Shown here in pieces: positions 53,189 through 63,500 of a DNA stretch of 64,000 nucleotides (positions are counted from its first letter, which is position 1; each line of letters opens with the position of its first letter). The notes below the pieces were generated by a model that searched no databases, was not told the DNA's origin, and saw only the letters and a program-made list of their open reading frames with translations. Position numbers and translations under genes: made by a program. The DNA comes from Prevotella sp. P3-122. GTDB taxonomy: Bacteria; Bacteroidota; Bacteroidia; Bacteroidales; Bacteroidaceae. The stretch spans positions 24,843 through 88,842 of the forward strand of contig NZ_NPJH01000098.1 of assembly GCF_002251365.1 (NCBI RefSeq), read 5' to 3'.

Positions 53189-55726
53189 ATGACAAGCCAG
53201 TTTTCACCAAAAGTATCGGAAATACTTGCATACAGCCGCGAGGAGGCTACACGGCTCGCAAGCAGGTCTGTCGGACCGGAACATCTTCTCCTGGGCATCA
53301 TACGCGACAGGAAGAGCAACGTTTGCGATGTTCTGAGACGAATGGCTATCAATACGGACATCATAAAGGCCGAACTGGAAGATAGGGTAAGAGAGGACAA
53401 CTATTCACAACCTCTTATAACAACAGAACTTGTACTTAACGATAAGGCAAGCAACATCCTGAAGCTCGCCGTACTTGAGGCACGCGTGCAACACACACAG
53501 ACAGTGGACGTGGAACACCTGCTACTGGCCATGCTTCACGACAAGAGCGACAATGGGGCAAAAATTGTGCTCGAATCAAACAATATTACATATGATGACG
53601 CTCTTGCATACTTGCACAAGACAAGCAAACCTAACGACGGCATAGGTCTGTCGGATGACGAGTTCGAGGACGAGATGGATGATAACACAGTGGATAACAA
53701 AAATCAGAACAAGGACCATATGGCTACAGCAACGAAGAAGCCAGCCGGCAAGACTCCTGTACTGGACAACTTCTCTACCGACTTGACACAGGCAGCACTC
53801 GAAGGCAAGCTCGACCCTGTGGTGGGACGTACGGCAGAGATAGCACGAATGATGGAGATACTGTGCCGAAGAAAGAAGAACAACCCCATACTCATAGGAG
53901 AGCCAGGAGTAGGCAAGAGCGCTATCGTCGAGGGACTGGCGCAACTTATTGCCCACCATCGCACCTCACCGATACTTTTCGGCAAGAGGGTAGTAAGTCT
54001 TGACATGACGGCCATGGTAGCAGGAACGAAATATCGTGGACAATTTGAGGAGAGAATCAAGACCTTGCTGCGCGAACTGGAGCAAAATCCTGACATAATA
54101 GTATTCATCGACGAGATACACACCATGATTGGAGCAGGCAGCACGCCTGGCAGCATGGACGCAGCCAATATCATGAAGCCAGCCCTTGCAAGGGGTACCA
54201 TACAATGTATCGGAGCCACGACCATCGACGAATATAGAAAGAGCATCGAGAAGGACGGAGCATTGGAAAGAAGATTCCAGAAAGTACTTGTCGAGCCAAC
54301 ATCCGAGACTGAGACCCTCGATATCCTGCGCAATATCAAGGACAGATACGAGGAACATCATCATGTCAACTATACCGACGAGGCACTAAGCGCATGTGTC
54401 AAACTGACAGGGCGATATGTCAACGACAGACACTTCCCGGACAAGGCCATTGATGCTCTTGATGAGGTGGGAGCAAAAATACACCTGCTGCATGCAGAGG
54501 TTCCCGTCGAGATAAGAGACAAGGAAAAGGAAATAGAGCAGATGAAGGCCAAGAAGCAGGCTGCCGTGAAGAACCAGAACTTCGAGCTGGCAGCGGGCTT
54601 CCGCGACAGACAGACCGAGCTGGAGGCAGAGCTGGCCGAGATGAACCGCAAATGGACAAGTGGCGACGGAGCAACACGCATAACCGTTACCGATGCTGAC
54701 GTGGCAAACGTAGTGGCAATGATGTCTGGAGTACCCGTGCAGAAAATAGCTGAGGCAGAGGGTTCTCAGCTGCGGCACATGGCCCAGGAGCTGAAGAACA
54801 GGATTGTAGCACAGGATGCCGCCATAGACAAAGTGGTGAAGTCCATACAGCGCAACCGCGTGGGACTCAAGGATCCCAATCACCCCATAGGCGCATTCAT
54901 GTTCCTTGGCCCGACTGGAGTAGGAAAGACATACCTTGCCAAGCAGCTCGCCATCATGATGTTCGGACGCGAGGACGCACTCATACGCATAGACATGAGC
55001 GAGTACAGCGAGAGCTTCAACACTTCAAGACTCGTAGGAGCACCTCCGGGATACGTAGGCTACGAGGAAGGAGGACAGCTGACCGAGCGCGTCAGAAGAC
55101 ATCCCTACTCCATCGTGCTGCTTGACGAGATAGAGAAAGCTCACGGCAACGTGTTCAACATGCTCCTGCAGGTTCTTGACGAAGGCCGACTTACCGACGG
55201 CAACGGACGATTGGTAGACTTCCGCAATACCATTATAATAATGACATCCAACGCAGGAACACGGCAGTTGAAAGAATTCGGCAAGGGCGTGGGCTTCAAT
55301 GCAGGCACCACCATGGGACTATCCCTTGACGACAAGGATAAGGAGTACGCACGCTCCATCATACAGAAGAGCCTCAGCAAGCAGTTCTCGCCAGAATTCC
55401 TAAACAGGCTCGACGACATCATCACCTTCGACCAGCTGGACATCCAGGCCATAAAAACCATCATCGACCTTGAGCTCTCCGGCCTATTCGGACGAATGGA
55501 ACAGATGGGCTACAAGCTCAACATAAGTGACGAAGCCAAGGAAATGGTTGCAACCAAAGGCTACGATGTGCAGTTCGGTGCCCGCCCACTTAAGAGAGCT
55601 ATCCAAACCTATATAGAGGAAGGTCTCTGCGAGATGATGCTCAATGGAGAGGCACATCCGGGCGACACGATAACAATCGGCAAGGAAGAAGGACAGGAAA
55701 AACTGAAATTTGAGATAACAGCCTAA
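53189..55726 (+). CDS. clpC: ClpC-type AAA+ unfoldase of the Clp protease
   Basis: The 845-residue protein has two N-terminal Clp repeats (about 1-150; SREEATRLASRSVGPEHLLL), an acidic linker (DDEFEDEMDDNTVDN), AAA-1 with Walker A GEPGVGKSAIVEGLA and Walker B VFIDEIH, and the coiled UVR-like middle segment (KKQAAVKNQNFELAAGFRDR). AAA-2 has GPTGVGKTYLAKQLA and LLDEIEKAHGNVFNMLLQ. It unfolds substrates for ClpP. I chose 53189 (MTSQFSPKVSEIL) because the longer start at 53150 lies inside the promoter box. It stands alone after addB. Confidence 0.94.
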   Translation: MTSQFSPKVSEILAYSREEATRLASRSVGPEHLLLGIIRDRKSNVCDVLRRMAINTDIIKAELEDRVREDNYSQPLITTELVLNDKASNILKLAVLEARVQHTQTVDVEHLLLAMLHDKSDNGAKIVLESNNITYDDALAYLHKTSKPNDGIGLSDDEFEDEMDDNTVDNKNQNKDHMATATKKPAGKTPVLDNFSTDLTQAALEGKLDPVVGRTAEIARMMEILCRRKKNNPILIGEPGVGKSAIVEGLAQLIAHHRTSPILFGKRVVSLDMTAMVAGTKYRGQFEERIKTLLRELEQNPDIIVFIDEIHTMIGAGSTPGSMDAANIMKPALARGTIQCIGATTIDEYRKSIEKDGALERRFQKVLVEPTSETETLDILRNIKDRYEEHHHVNYTDEALSACVKLTGRYVNDRHFPDKAIDALDEVGAKIHLLHAEVPVEIRDKEKEIEQMKAKKQAAVKNQNFELAAGFRDRQTELEAELAEMNRKWTSGDGATRITVTDADVANVVAMMSGVPVQKIAEAEGSQLRHMAQELKNRIVAQDAAIDKVVKSIQRNRVGLKDPNHPIGAFMFLGPTGVGKTYLAKQLAIMMFGREDALIRIDMSEYSESFNTSRLVGAPPGYVGYEEGGQLTERVRRHPYSIVLLDEIEKAHGNVFNMLLQVLDEGRLTDGNGRLVDFRNTIIIMTSNAGTRQLKEFGKGVGFNAGTTMGLSLDDKDKEYARSIIQKSLSKQFSPEFLNRLDDIITFDQLDIQAIKTIIDLELSGLFGRMEQMGYKLNISDEAKEMVATKGYDVQFGARPLKRAIQTYIEEGLCEMMLNGEAHPGDTITIGKEEGQEKLKFEITA

Positions 55727-55731
55727 TATCC

Positions 55732-55769
55732 AAGAAATAGGGACGCATTGCAATGCGTCCCTATTTCTT
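55732..55769. terminator. Terminator after clpC
   Basis: A perfect 38-bp palindrome (two 19-bp arms, AAGAAATAGGGACGCATTG and complement) starts 5 nt after the stop. With no spacer between the arms it can form a long hairpin in either direction. Confidence 0.8.
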
Positions 55770-55850
55770 ATGTTATTTTTGAACCAACAACTATCAACAA
55801 TATACATCAAACTCTATTTTTACATAAATCAAAAAAAAGTTCATGTAATA

Positions 55851-55882
55851 TTTGGTGGAAACAAAAAATAATTGTACCTTTG
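55851..55882 (+). promoter_or_regulatory. Promoter for the tandem tRNA-Asp genes
   Basis: TTTG (55851-55854), 20 nt, TACCTTTG (55875-55882). The first tRNA starts 32 nt later. Confidence 0.65.
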
Positions 55883-55914
55883 CACTCGCAAATGAGGAAC
55901 AGCATCCTTTCAAT

Positions 55915-55988
55915 GGTGCGTTAGTTCAGTTGGTTAGAATACATGCCTGTCACGCATGGGGTCACGAGTTCGAATCTCGTACGCACCG
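55915..55988 (+). tRNA. tRNA-Asp (GTC), copy 1
   Basis: A 74-nt cloverleaf with acceptor stem GGTGCGT / ACGCACC and discriminator G. The D-arm has AGTTCAGTTGGTTAGA, the anticodon loop CTGTCAC carries GTC, and the T-arm is GAGTTCGAATCTC. The 3' CCA is not encoded (CA follows the G). Copy 2 is identical. Confidence 0.96.
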
Positions 55989-56012
55989 CAACTGTTCCTT
56001 AATAATGCACAA

Positions 56013-56086
56013 GGTGCGTTAGTTCAGTTGGTTAGAATACATGCCTGTCACGCATGGGGTCACGAGTTCGAATCTCGTACGCACCG
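56013..56086 (+). tRNA. tRNA-Asp (GTC), copy 2
   Basis: Identical in sequence to copy 1 and 24 nt after it, with the same GTC anticodon and no encoded CCA. The pair is one transcript by promoter and terminator placement. Confidence 0.96.
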
Positions 56087-56091
56087 CAGAG

Positions 56092-56122
56092 AGTCTTAAG
56101 TTAAATACTTAAGACTTTTTTT
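56092..56122 (+). terminator. Terminator after the tRNA-Asp pair
   Basis: Perfect 9-bp stem AGTCTTAAG / CTTAAGACT with a 7-nt loop and T7, starting 5 nt past copy 2. Confidence 0.85.
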
Positions 56123-56475
56123 ATGCCATATTCCACAGCGGAACCTAATAAGCCCCATACCAGGAGTTGAGGTTTATTATGAATGAGAGTTTGGGGTCAA
56201 TTTATTCCATTATTGAAAATCTTCCTCCAAAAGGAGTGAGTTTCTCAGATTTTATTGCTACCTTTGCCATGTCTGTCGGGTTTGATACATATTTTGATTT
56301 GCAACACTAAGATAAGTGAAAAATCTGACATGGCAAAATTCTGAGGCGCTCGGCTTTGCCGCTTGCCACAAGCAAGAACTTTTTGTTGCTCAGGTACTTA
56401 AAAAAAATAGAACTATAGTGTTGCGGAATTAAGGAATATCAATAAACTGAGTAAAGAATCATAAAAATAAACACT
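56123..56475. other. Non-coding stretch between tRNA-Asp and an orphan gene
   Basis: No credible gene is seen. TACCTTTG occurs at 56259-56266 and could be a promoter. CCATGTC just after it and GACATGG about 60 nt later form an inverted repeat. The GGCGCTCGGCTTTGCCGCTT segment near 56345 looks like an interspersed Bacteroidales repeat rather than coding DNA. The region is AT-rich, in keeping with accessory DNA beside a tRNA. Confidence 0.4.
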
Positions 56476-56883
56476 ATGTCATTCGATTATATATCTGATC
56501 TGTTCGGAAAGTTCCGCAAAGGCAAGAGAACACGCTTTACGGACGTAGAAACAACAGCTAAGGACTTGCTTGAAAAATTCGTCAAAGGCGAGATTTGCAA
56601 TAAGGACTTCGCTGATGGGTTCATAGATGTCGGCAAAAGATTCAATGAACTCATGGACAATGGCAATGAGATCGTTTTCGATGAAGACACCCCATTGTGG
56701 CTGAACTCCCTGCTGGGTCTTCATTTCACTGACTGGCTCCAATTCCAAAGGATTGAGCAATACTTCCAGGAACATCCTGAAGAGTTGGTTGGTGAGAGGG
56801 CAGCCACCTTTGCAAATTTGAAACAGCGTCAATACACGGAGAAATTCAAGGCTGTATGCGCCAATGTAATTTCTGAGCTCTAA
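56476..56883 (+). CDS. Orphan 135-residue soluble protein of unknown function
   Basis: The product begins MSFDYISDLFGKFRKGKRTR and is alpha-helical and acidic overall; DVETTAKDLLEKFVKGEICN is a clear amphipathic helix and TPLWLNSLLGLHFTDWLQFQ is aromatic-rich. No signal peptide, membrane segment or catalytic motif is seen. I do not recognise the family. The compact size, acidity and location next to a tRNA and a low-GC stretch recall immunity or antitoxin-like proteins, but no partner toxin is present. It is convergent with the CxxC-protein gene 46 nt away. Confidence 0.72.
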   Translation: MSFDYISDLFGKFRKGKRTRFTDVETTAKDLLEKFVKGEICNKDFADGFIDVGKRFNELMDNGNEIVFDEDTPLWLNSLLGLHFTDWLQFQRIEQYFQEHPEELVGERAATFANLKQRQYTEKFKAVCANVISEL

Positions 56884-56929
56884 AAGTAAAATTCAATCAA
56901 AAACATGGGTTACTTTCCTGCAAAATACC

Positions 56930-57436
56930 TCATAGATTGTAAACAGGGTTGCCAACTGCAATGACCTTATTGTTATTATCTAGCAAAAATGTTTGTAGAG
57001 CAAATTCATCAGGAATATTGTAAGTCTTTTTAAAATATCCCTTTTTATCAAAGAAAACAGGCATATTCCAATCAACCATTCCTAACAGGTTCTCTGCTTC
57101 ATGCTTTAAAGAAGAATTGAAGACAAGTAACATAACCACGCTTTTCTTCTTATCTGAAACCTCAGATATATACTCTTTCCATTTCTTGAGTTGAAGTCTG
57201 CAACTATAGCAATAGGAAGTATCTACATACGAAATGATTTTATATTGATTCTGTTTCAGAATAGAATCAACAGAGACAGGAATAGTATCTTTAACTATGG
57301 CAGTATCTGATAATACAATGGTCTGTCCTATCAACTCCGTAATTATTTCATTGACGTTGTTGGTCTTACGATGGTGCAGATAAAGCGAAGATGTGATTAA
57401 CACTATTATTCCCAAAAGTGTCAACACAACAAACAT
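56930..57436 (-). CDS. Membrane-anchored thioredoxin-like CxxC protein
   Basis: The 168-residue product has an N-terminal membrane anchor (VVLTLLGIIVLITSSLYL, about residues 3-20). The extracytoplasmic domain contains YVDTSYCYSCRLQLKKWKEY with CYSC, the redox CxxC pair of a thioredoxin fold. MPVFFDKKGYFKKTYNIP holds the cis-Pro region and FLLDNNNKVIAVGNP the last strand pair. Its layout is like TlpA/NHL-associated redox proteins of Bacteroidetes. It is the last gene of a leftward cluster after two RND permeases (37-nt gap), so it may reduce or protect a substrate moved by that pump. The substrate is unknown. Confidence 0.75.
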   Translation of the reverse strand: MFVVLTLLGIIVLITSSLYLHHRKTNNVNEIITELIGQTIVLSDTAIVKDTIPVSVDSILKQNQYKIISYVDTSYCYSCRLQLKKWKEYISEVSDKKKSVVMLLVFNSSLKHEAENLLGMVDWNMPVFFDKKGYFKKTYNIPDEFALQTFLLDNNNKVIAVGNPVYNL

Positions 57437-57473
57437 AGTTTTTTTGATTTGAAATACTTCATTGTTAAAGTTG

Positions 57474-60400
57474 TTATGATTTATGTAATTTTACTTTTAT
57501 GTTTAGTCTCAATATTAATGGCAAAAATAACAAAAGAGGAATGACGCTAACTGAAAGGCCACCAATAGTACCAACCGCAAGGGAATACCAGAACGGTTGT
57601 TCCTCATGTCCATCAATGAGGAATGGTATCATTCCGAGCATTGTGGATAGAATGGTCAGTAATATCGGCAGAATTTTGTGATTTAGCGAAGTGACGTACG
57701 TCTTCACTCCCCTGCATGACATATTATTGTACTGGCATAATACATATATACCTGCATTGACAGTGAGACCAGACAACAGAACCATGGCGGCAAAGCCACC
57801 AGTACCGAACGGAACACCTGTAAGGTAGTATGTCAGGAACAGCCCGATGAACGAAACTGGTATCAGCATAGTAATAGCCAGAGCCTGTAACAGACTCTCA
57901 AATATTATTGCCAGAATGAAGAAGATAATCACAGCAACAAGTCCGATAAGCCAGTATTGCGTACCATTGTCATCGTATGCCCCATACGTCTTGTTCAGGC
58001 ATCTGAAACCAACAGGAAACAAATTGTTATATTTCTCAGTAATCCGCTTGATGTATCTGTCTGTATAGGTATATGAGCCAAGAACATTGAATGCTACCCT
58101 CAGGACATATTCCTGATTGTTACGTGGAATGACATTCTTGGCCTGACGCTCGTTAATATCCATAAAGTCAGAAGGACGGACAGCGCGACCGCTTACATTG
58201 ATATAAGAGTTCCGCAGTTTCCACTGGTCATACGAGTCAATGGTAGATGGCTTTATCATAACAGGAAGTCTACAGTCCTTATCCCTGTCAATGATTATCT
58301 CCCCTGCACTACGCTGAGACAACAATCCCTGGATAGCATTGTGAACATCCTGCGGCTTTACGCTGTCAACGGCGAGAGCACGCCTGTCATAGTCCATATA
58401 GAACTCATCCTCCTGTTCCTCATGGTCTGGCGTTACGATGGCAATATCCGTCACTCGTTTGTTCTGCCTCATATCACTGCACATATCTTCCGCATAACGG
58501 TATAACCTTTCGTAATCATATCCGGAAATTTCAATGCTGTTGGCACGATACTGCAGGTTAAGGGAATTGCTGAACCCTCGTTCACTGACACCCGATGTTG
58601 CCCAGTCTGCTCCACCTATTGTTATCACCTTGCCTATCACCTTGTTCTCCAGCATATAAGGGAAACCCGTCTGTAAGGCATCTTTCCTGAATTCCACAAC
58701 GATGGAAGCACCACGCGAACGTATTGAGGTCTCAAATCTCTTTATCTCCTTATACTGTGTCAGGAATGCTTCCACCTCTTTCACCTTCTCGTTTAGTTCC
58801 TGCACGCTGCCACCTACTGGCATCTGTGCACGTATTGTCAGTTGCAGCTCTCTGTCTTTCGGACGGAAAGTATTGGAGTCAAGACAGTCGATGAATAGTT
58901 TCAATGCCCCACCAAACATACATGCAAAGACAACAAGCAAAGCCCATCTGCCGATGCGATGCTGGGTAATACCTACATACTTTGAATATAAATGCGTGAA
59001 AGCAATAATGAAGCGAGTACCAAAATTCCGCTTTACAATGTTTCTCCTGCTGATATACTGCATCCTCTCTACCAAGGCAGGGGCAAAGAATACTGATACA
59101 ACTATCGCCACTGCGAGGTTTATCATCACAACGACAGAGAAGTCCTTCAGGTCATGCCGTAGGAAATCCGGCAGCCAGAATACGATTACCAATGAACCTA
59201 TCGTCGTAAGCATGGCGGCTATGATACCGAGGAAAGCCTTGCGGTTACGGTAATATCCATAGTGATCCACCATAACGATGGTAGAGTCAATGATGATACC
59301 GAGTGAAACGGTAATGCCAGCCATGGACATAGGATGCAGGCGGATATCCAACAACCAGTAAACCACAGCGGCAATCAGAATATTCGCAGCAAGGGAAATG
59401 GCAATGATACAGAGATATTTCCACCGTCCGCGGCTTACAATCCAGACAAACAGCAGGAGAATGATGAGTGTGAGGGACGAACGTACCAGCAGGGTTCTGA
59501 ACTCCTTCATCTGTACTTCCGCACGGTCGTAGCTTAATTCATATTCCAATGTGTTCGCCTTTGTCTGCGATGACAGACATCCGTCAATAGCATCCTTCAC
59601 CGCATCGGACACTCTTACGATATTGGCATCCTTTTCTGCGTATATATTTATATATAATGTATTCTGTCCGTTGATGCGGAAATAACTGTCCGGCTGTTTC
59701 TCGCGTACAGTGCATGACGTGAGGTTGTTGAGATACATCGTCTTTCCTCCTATACTCTTCAGTGGCATGGACTCAAAAGTATTATCCTTTTCCTTTGATG
59801 AGAGGATGAGAGGTATGGTGACTTGACCTTTGTCTGTGGTGACTTCACCGATAACATCCTCCCTACCTGTATAGTTACGCACTGCTTCAGTTATGTCTGC
59901 TCCCTTTATGCCATACAAAGCCATTTCCTCCGCATCGTATGCTATCTCCATATAGTGGGAGGTGGCACCAGTTATGTCAACATGGTGTACTCCTTCTATC
60001 CTTTCGATGGAATGTCCCAGTCTGCGCTCCACCAACTGTTTTATCTGTTCGCCTGACATATCGGCAGCATTTACCCGATATGTCAGAATCAGCTTTACCT
60101 CATTATCATCAGCGGAAGACGCATTGATCTCTCCTCCAGATACTATAGGGTAAGAGACATCCTCCGGCAGTTTGCTTTTCACCTGTCGCAGTATGGAGGC
60201 TATCTCAAACTTTGCCATCGACACATTTGCCTTCGGCTTCATCTCTACGGTTATGAGTCCGGAACCGAAACGGCTTACGGAAGAGACCTTCTCCACTCCT
60301 TTTACCGAACTAACCAGAGCTTCAATACGCGAGGTCACGTTCTGCTCAACAACCTTAGCGGAAGCATTATGCCATGAGAAGGAAATGGTGAGAGTCTTTC

Positions 60401-60506
60401 CTTGCTCAGGGCGTGGCTCATTGCTTATGTCCAGGCGTGGTGTTACCCATACACCGATGACCATCAGAACGCACATGATTAGTATTATGGAAAACGAATG
60501 TTTCAT
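57474..60506 (-). CDS. RND-family permease, second of a pair
   Basis: The 1010-residue protein has the 12-helix RND layout with two large periplasmic loops. TM1 starts at once (FSIILIMCVLMVIGVWVTPR), a TM2-6 block is near residues 335-480, and TM8-12 lie near 860-1000. In TM4 the usual VDDA/VDNA proton-relay sequence reads GIIIDSTIVMVDHYGYYRN, keeping only one acidic residue. In the TM10 region VLLSGLTVNAGIYVLCQYNN is unlike AcrB. It is clearly diverged from its partner. Its start overlaps the partner's stop (ATGA), so a heteromeric transporter is likely. No membrane-fusion or TolC gene is in the window; these may lie upstream, beyond 64 kb. Confidence 0.88.
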   Translation of the reverse strand: MKHSFSIILIMCVLMVIGVWVTPRLDISNEPRPEQGKTLTISFSWHNASAKVVEQNVTSRIEALVSSVKGVEKVSSVSRFGSGLITVEMKPKANVSMAKFEIASILRQVKSKLPEDVSYPIVSGGEINASSADDNEVKLILTYRVNAADMSGEQIKQLVERRLGHSIERIEGVHHVDITGATSHYMEIAYDAEEMALYGIKGADITEAVRNYTGREDVIGEVTTDKGQVTIPLILSSKEKDNTFESMPLKSIGGKTMYLNNLTSCTVREKQPDSYFRINGQNTLYINIYAEKDANIVRVSDAVKDAIDGCLSSQTKANTLEYELSYDRAEVQMKEFRTLLVRSSLTLIILLLFVWIVSRGRWKYLCIIAISLAANILIAAVVYWLLDIRLHPMSMAGITVSLGIIIDSTIVMVDHYGYYRNRKAFLGIIAAMLTTIGSLVIVFWLPDFLRHDLKDFSVVVMINLAVAIVVSVFFAPALVERMQYISRRNIVKRNFGTRFIIAFTHLYSKYVGITQHRIGRWALLVVFACMFGGALKLFIDCLDSNTFRPKDRELQLTIRAQMPVGGSVQELNEKVKEVEAFLTQYKEIKRFETSIRSRGASIVVEFRKDALQTGFPYMLENKVIGKVITIGGADWATSGVSERGFSNSLNLQYRANSIEISGYDYERLYRYAEDMCSDMRQNKRVTDIAIVTPDHEEQEDEFYMDYDRRALAVDSVKPQDVHNAIQGLLSQRSAGEIIIDRDKDCRLPVMIKPSTIDSYDQWKLRNSYINVSGRAVRPSDFMDINERQAKNVIPRNNQEYVLRVAFNVLGSYTYTDRYIKRITEKYNNLFPVGFRCLNKTYGAYDDNGTQYWLIGLVAVIIFFILAIIFESLLQALAITMLIPVSFIGLFLTYYLTGVPFGTGGFAAMVLLSGLTVNAGIYVLCQYNNMSCRGVKTYVTSLNHKILPILLTILSTMLGMIPFLIDGHEEQPFWYSLAVGTIGGLSVSVIPLLLFLPLILRLNIKVKLHKS

Positions 60507-63500
60507 TTCTTTCTGTATATCATCAGATAAACCAAAGGCACGAAGAACAGGCTCACCATCGTACCTACAACCATTCCCACGATAATGGCGAATGAAAGTG
60601 GGAACTGTAATGCGGAGCCCATGTCACCGCGGTGCATCAGCGGCAATATGGCCAGGATTGTCGTCAGCGATGTCATTACGATAGGTCTCAGTCTGCTGTG
60701 TCCTGCCTGCAATACGGACTTCAGCAGAGTCATCTTTGTTCTTGCCCCTGCTTTTGTGGCATTCCTATATATCCTGTTGATTGTGTCAACCTTCAAGATG
60801 GAATCGTTGATGATGATACCGCACATCACAACTATACCTATCATTGACATTATGTTCAGAGACTCTCCGCAGACAAACAATACAAGCATAACCATTGCAA
60901 CATCGATAACCACCTCTGTCAGGATGATTACTGGCTGCAGCATACTCTCAAACTGCGCTGCAAGGATGAAGTAAAGGAGCATGACAGCAACTATCAGTAC
61001 CATCACCAACTCCCATATCATTGAGCGAGAGGAGAAATAACTTCCCTTGAATGAAGGCTGTATGCTGAGTGACTCTTGATCTGAAAGACGAGAGACATAC
61101 TCCATTATCTCCTTGGCATCACTGTCACTGGTGCTTTCTATGTTTATCACGGAGATCTCCCCGTCATCACCAGAGAGAAGATGTTTGTAGTCTTCCTTTC
61201 GAGATTCTTTTACAAGATATGACAAAGGAATATCAACGCCATCCGTATTTCTTATAGTATTGCTGAGCAGGATATGTGCATCCTTGTTGCCGTTGCCTAT
61301 TATGACAGGAACGCTCTCACCACCGTTGTTGATGTCATAAATACTGTTGCCGCCAAGTAATTCTCTGAAGCGTGCATACAACTGCTGATAAGAGACCTTA
61401 AAATAAGCCATCTGTCCGGCATCGGTGATATACTGCAGATATGCTTCTGTTGATACAGGCTGGATGTCAAGGTGTGGAAAATTCAGTCTCAGAGAATCTG
61501 TCACCGTCCTTGTCTGTTCCACTGTTGGTCTGCTGCCGTTACGGTTTTGGAGACGTATCTGCAGCGTTGGCTCGTCTATTGAGAATATGAGGTCAAAGAT
61601 ATTCGTTGCAACAGCGGACTCTACCTTGGCTTTCGGATAATGTGTTTCTATATAGCGTGTCATTTCTTCACGCGCCTTCTCGCATTCATCTGCCGATCTG
61701 CTCTTGATGTAGCATACAGCCTCACTGCTCGTTATGTTCCTTGTATGAGAGAGAATGAAGTCCTGACCGCCTACCATCGTTGTGTTTGACTCTATATGTT
61801 CCTTAGCCTTATCAATGACCTCTGTGACACGTCGGTGATTCTCTTCAGGTGTTATGCCTGCATTCCAGTCAATCATCACCAGCGCATCGTCAAGTGGCAG
61901 TTCCGGCATCCTTTCTTTCTTCAGCAGTGGGAACACTATCAGCAATGCTGCTATACAGACAGCAAACACTACTGCGAATTTCTTTCCGTTTCGCAAAGTG
62001 AACCTCATGCCTTGCTCGTAGCATTTCTGCATGATGCGTTCTGCCTTATGAAATTGTTGTATGTTTACATTTGCAGTATTGTTTTTGAACAGCAATCGGT
62101 AATAGACGGGTATTACGAGTGATGCTACCATCAGCGAACAGAACAGTGCTATGGTTATTCCCATTGCCTGGTCATAGAATAATGCGCCTGCTGTTCCGCT
62201 GAGAAATATCAGCGGTATGAAGACAGAGCAAGTGGTAAGGACAGATGACAGCATCGGCATAAACACTTCCTTGACTGAACCAACTATGCTCGCATCATTG
62301 CTTTCCTTCTTCTGTCTGATATTGTCTATCACAATGATGGCATTGTCCACTATCATTCCCACTCCAAGGATAAGACCGGAAAGGGATATAATGTTCAATG
62401 ATATTCCTGTTATGTAGAAGCACAGCAGCGTCAGTATGAGTGAGAGCGGTATGGATATTATTACCAACAGCGGTATTCTCCATCCACCGATGAAGAGGAA
62501 CAGCACCATGCTTGCCATCACGATACCGAGTACGAGGTTACACTGAAGGTTCTCCATACTGTATGACAGAAGCCGTGTCTGATCACGTGTTACATGAAAG
62601 CTGAGTTCTGGATAATCCTTCGTCAGCTGTGTCATCAGTGTGTCAACGCTTCCTTGCAGCTTACTCATCTGAGCATCGCTCTGTTTTATCACCGCCATTG
62701 TTATGGCAGGTTTGCCGTCTGAAGTCACCAGACCTTTGCGCTCGGCAGCCTTCTCTTCTATCTTGCAGATGTCCTTCAACTGCAACAAGCGTCCTTCATG
62801 ATGCAGGTAGATATTCTCAATGTCGTTGACGGAGAGTATCTGCGAGTCGAAATGTATGGTATAGCGATATATGCCATCGCGAACATTAAGTGCCTCCAAT
62901 ACGATATTGTTGTCGCTGATAGCCTTTTCTATGTCGCTGTTGGTGATACCGAGTCCGCAGATACGTGTCTCATCTGGCGTTATGGTAATCTGTGTCCCTA
63001 CCATTCCGCTGTAATCCACCATCGCTACCTCTGGCAGTTGTTCAAAGCGTTTGCTGATGACATTCCGCACAAGTCGTGACGATTGTTCTGGTTTTCCACC
63101 TGTTACGTCGATATAGAATGCTGGTATATCCAATGCTCCAATCTTCATCACCTTCGGACGCTCCATATCCTTCGGCATGGTGCTCATGGCGCGGTCAATC
63201 TTTTCGTTTACCTCGATGAAGAGCAGGCTCATGTCGCTGCCAGGGCTGAACGAAAGGGTTATCACTCCTGCATCAGTACGCGATGTGGATTCAATCTCTT
63301 TCAGTCCTGTCACCTGAGACAGTTGCTGACGCATGGGTTTGACAAGACGTTGTTCTATCTCACGTGCAGAACTGCCTTGTGCCGACATCTGCACCACGAT
63401 GCGTGGTACGTCGATGTCGGGCATGAGTGATACCGGTATGCGTGTGAAGCCAAGCACACCGAGTGTCACGATGGCTATCAATGCCATCGTGACTGCTATC

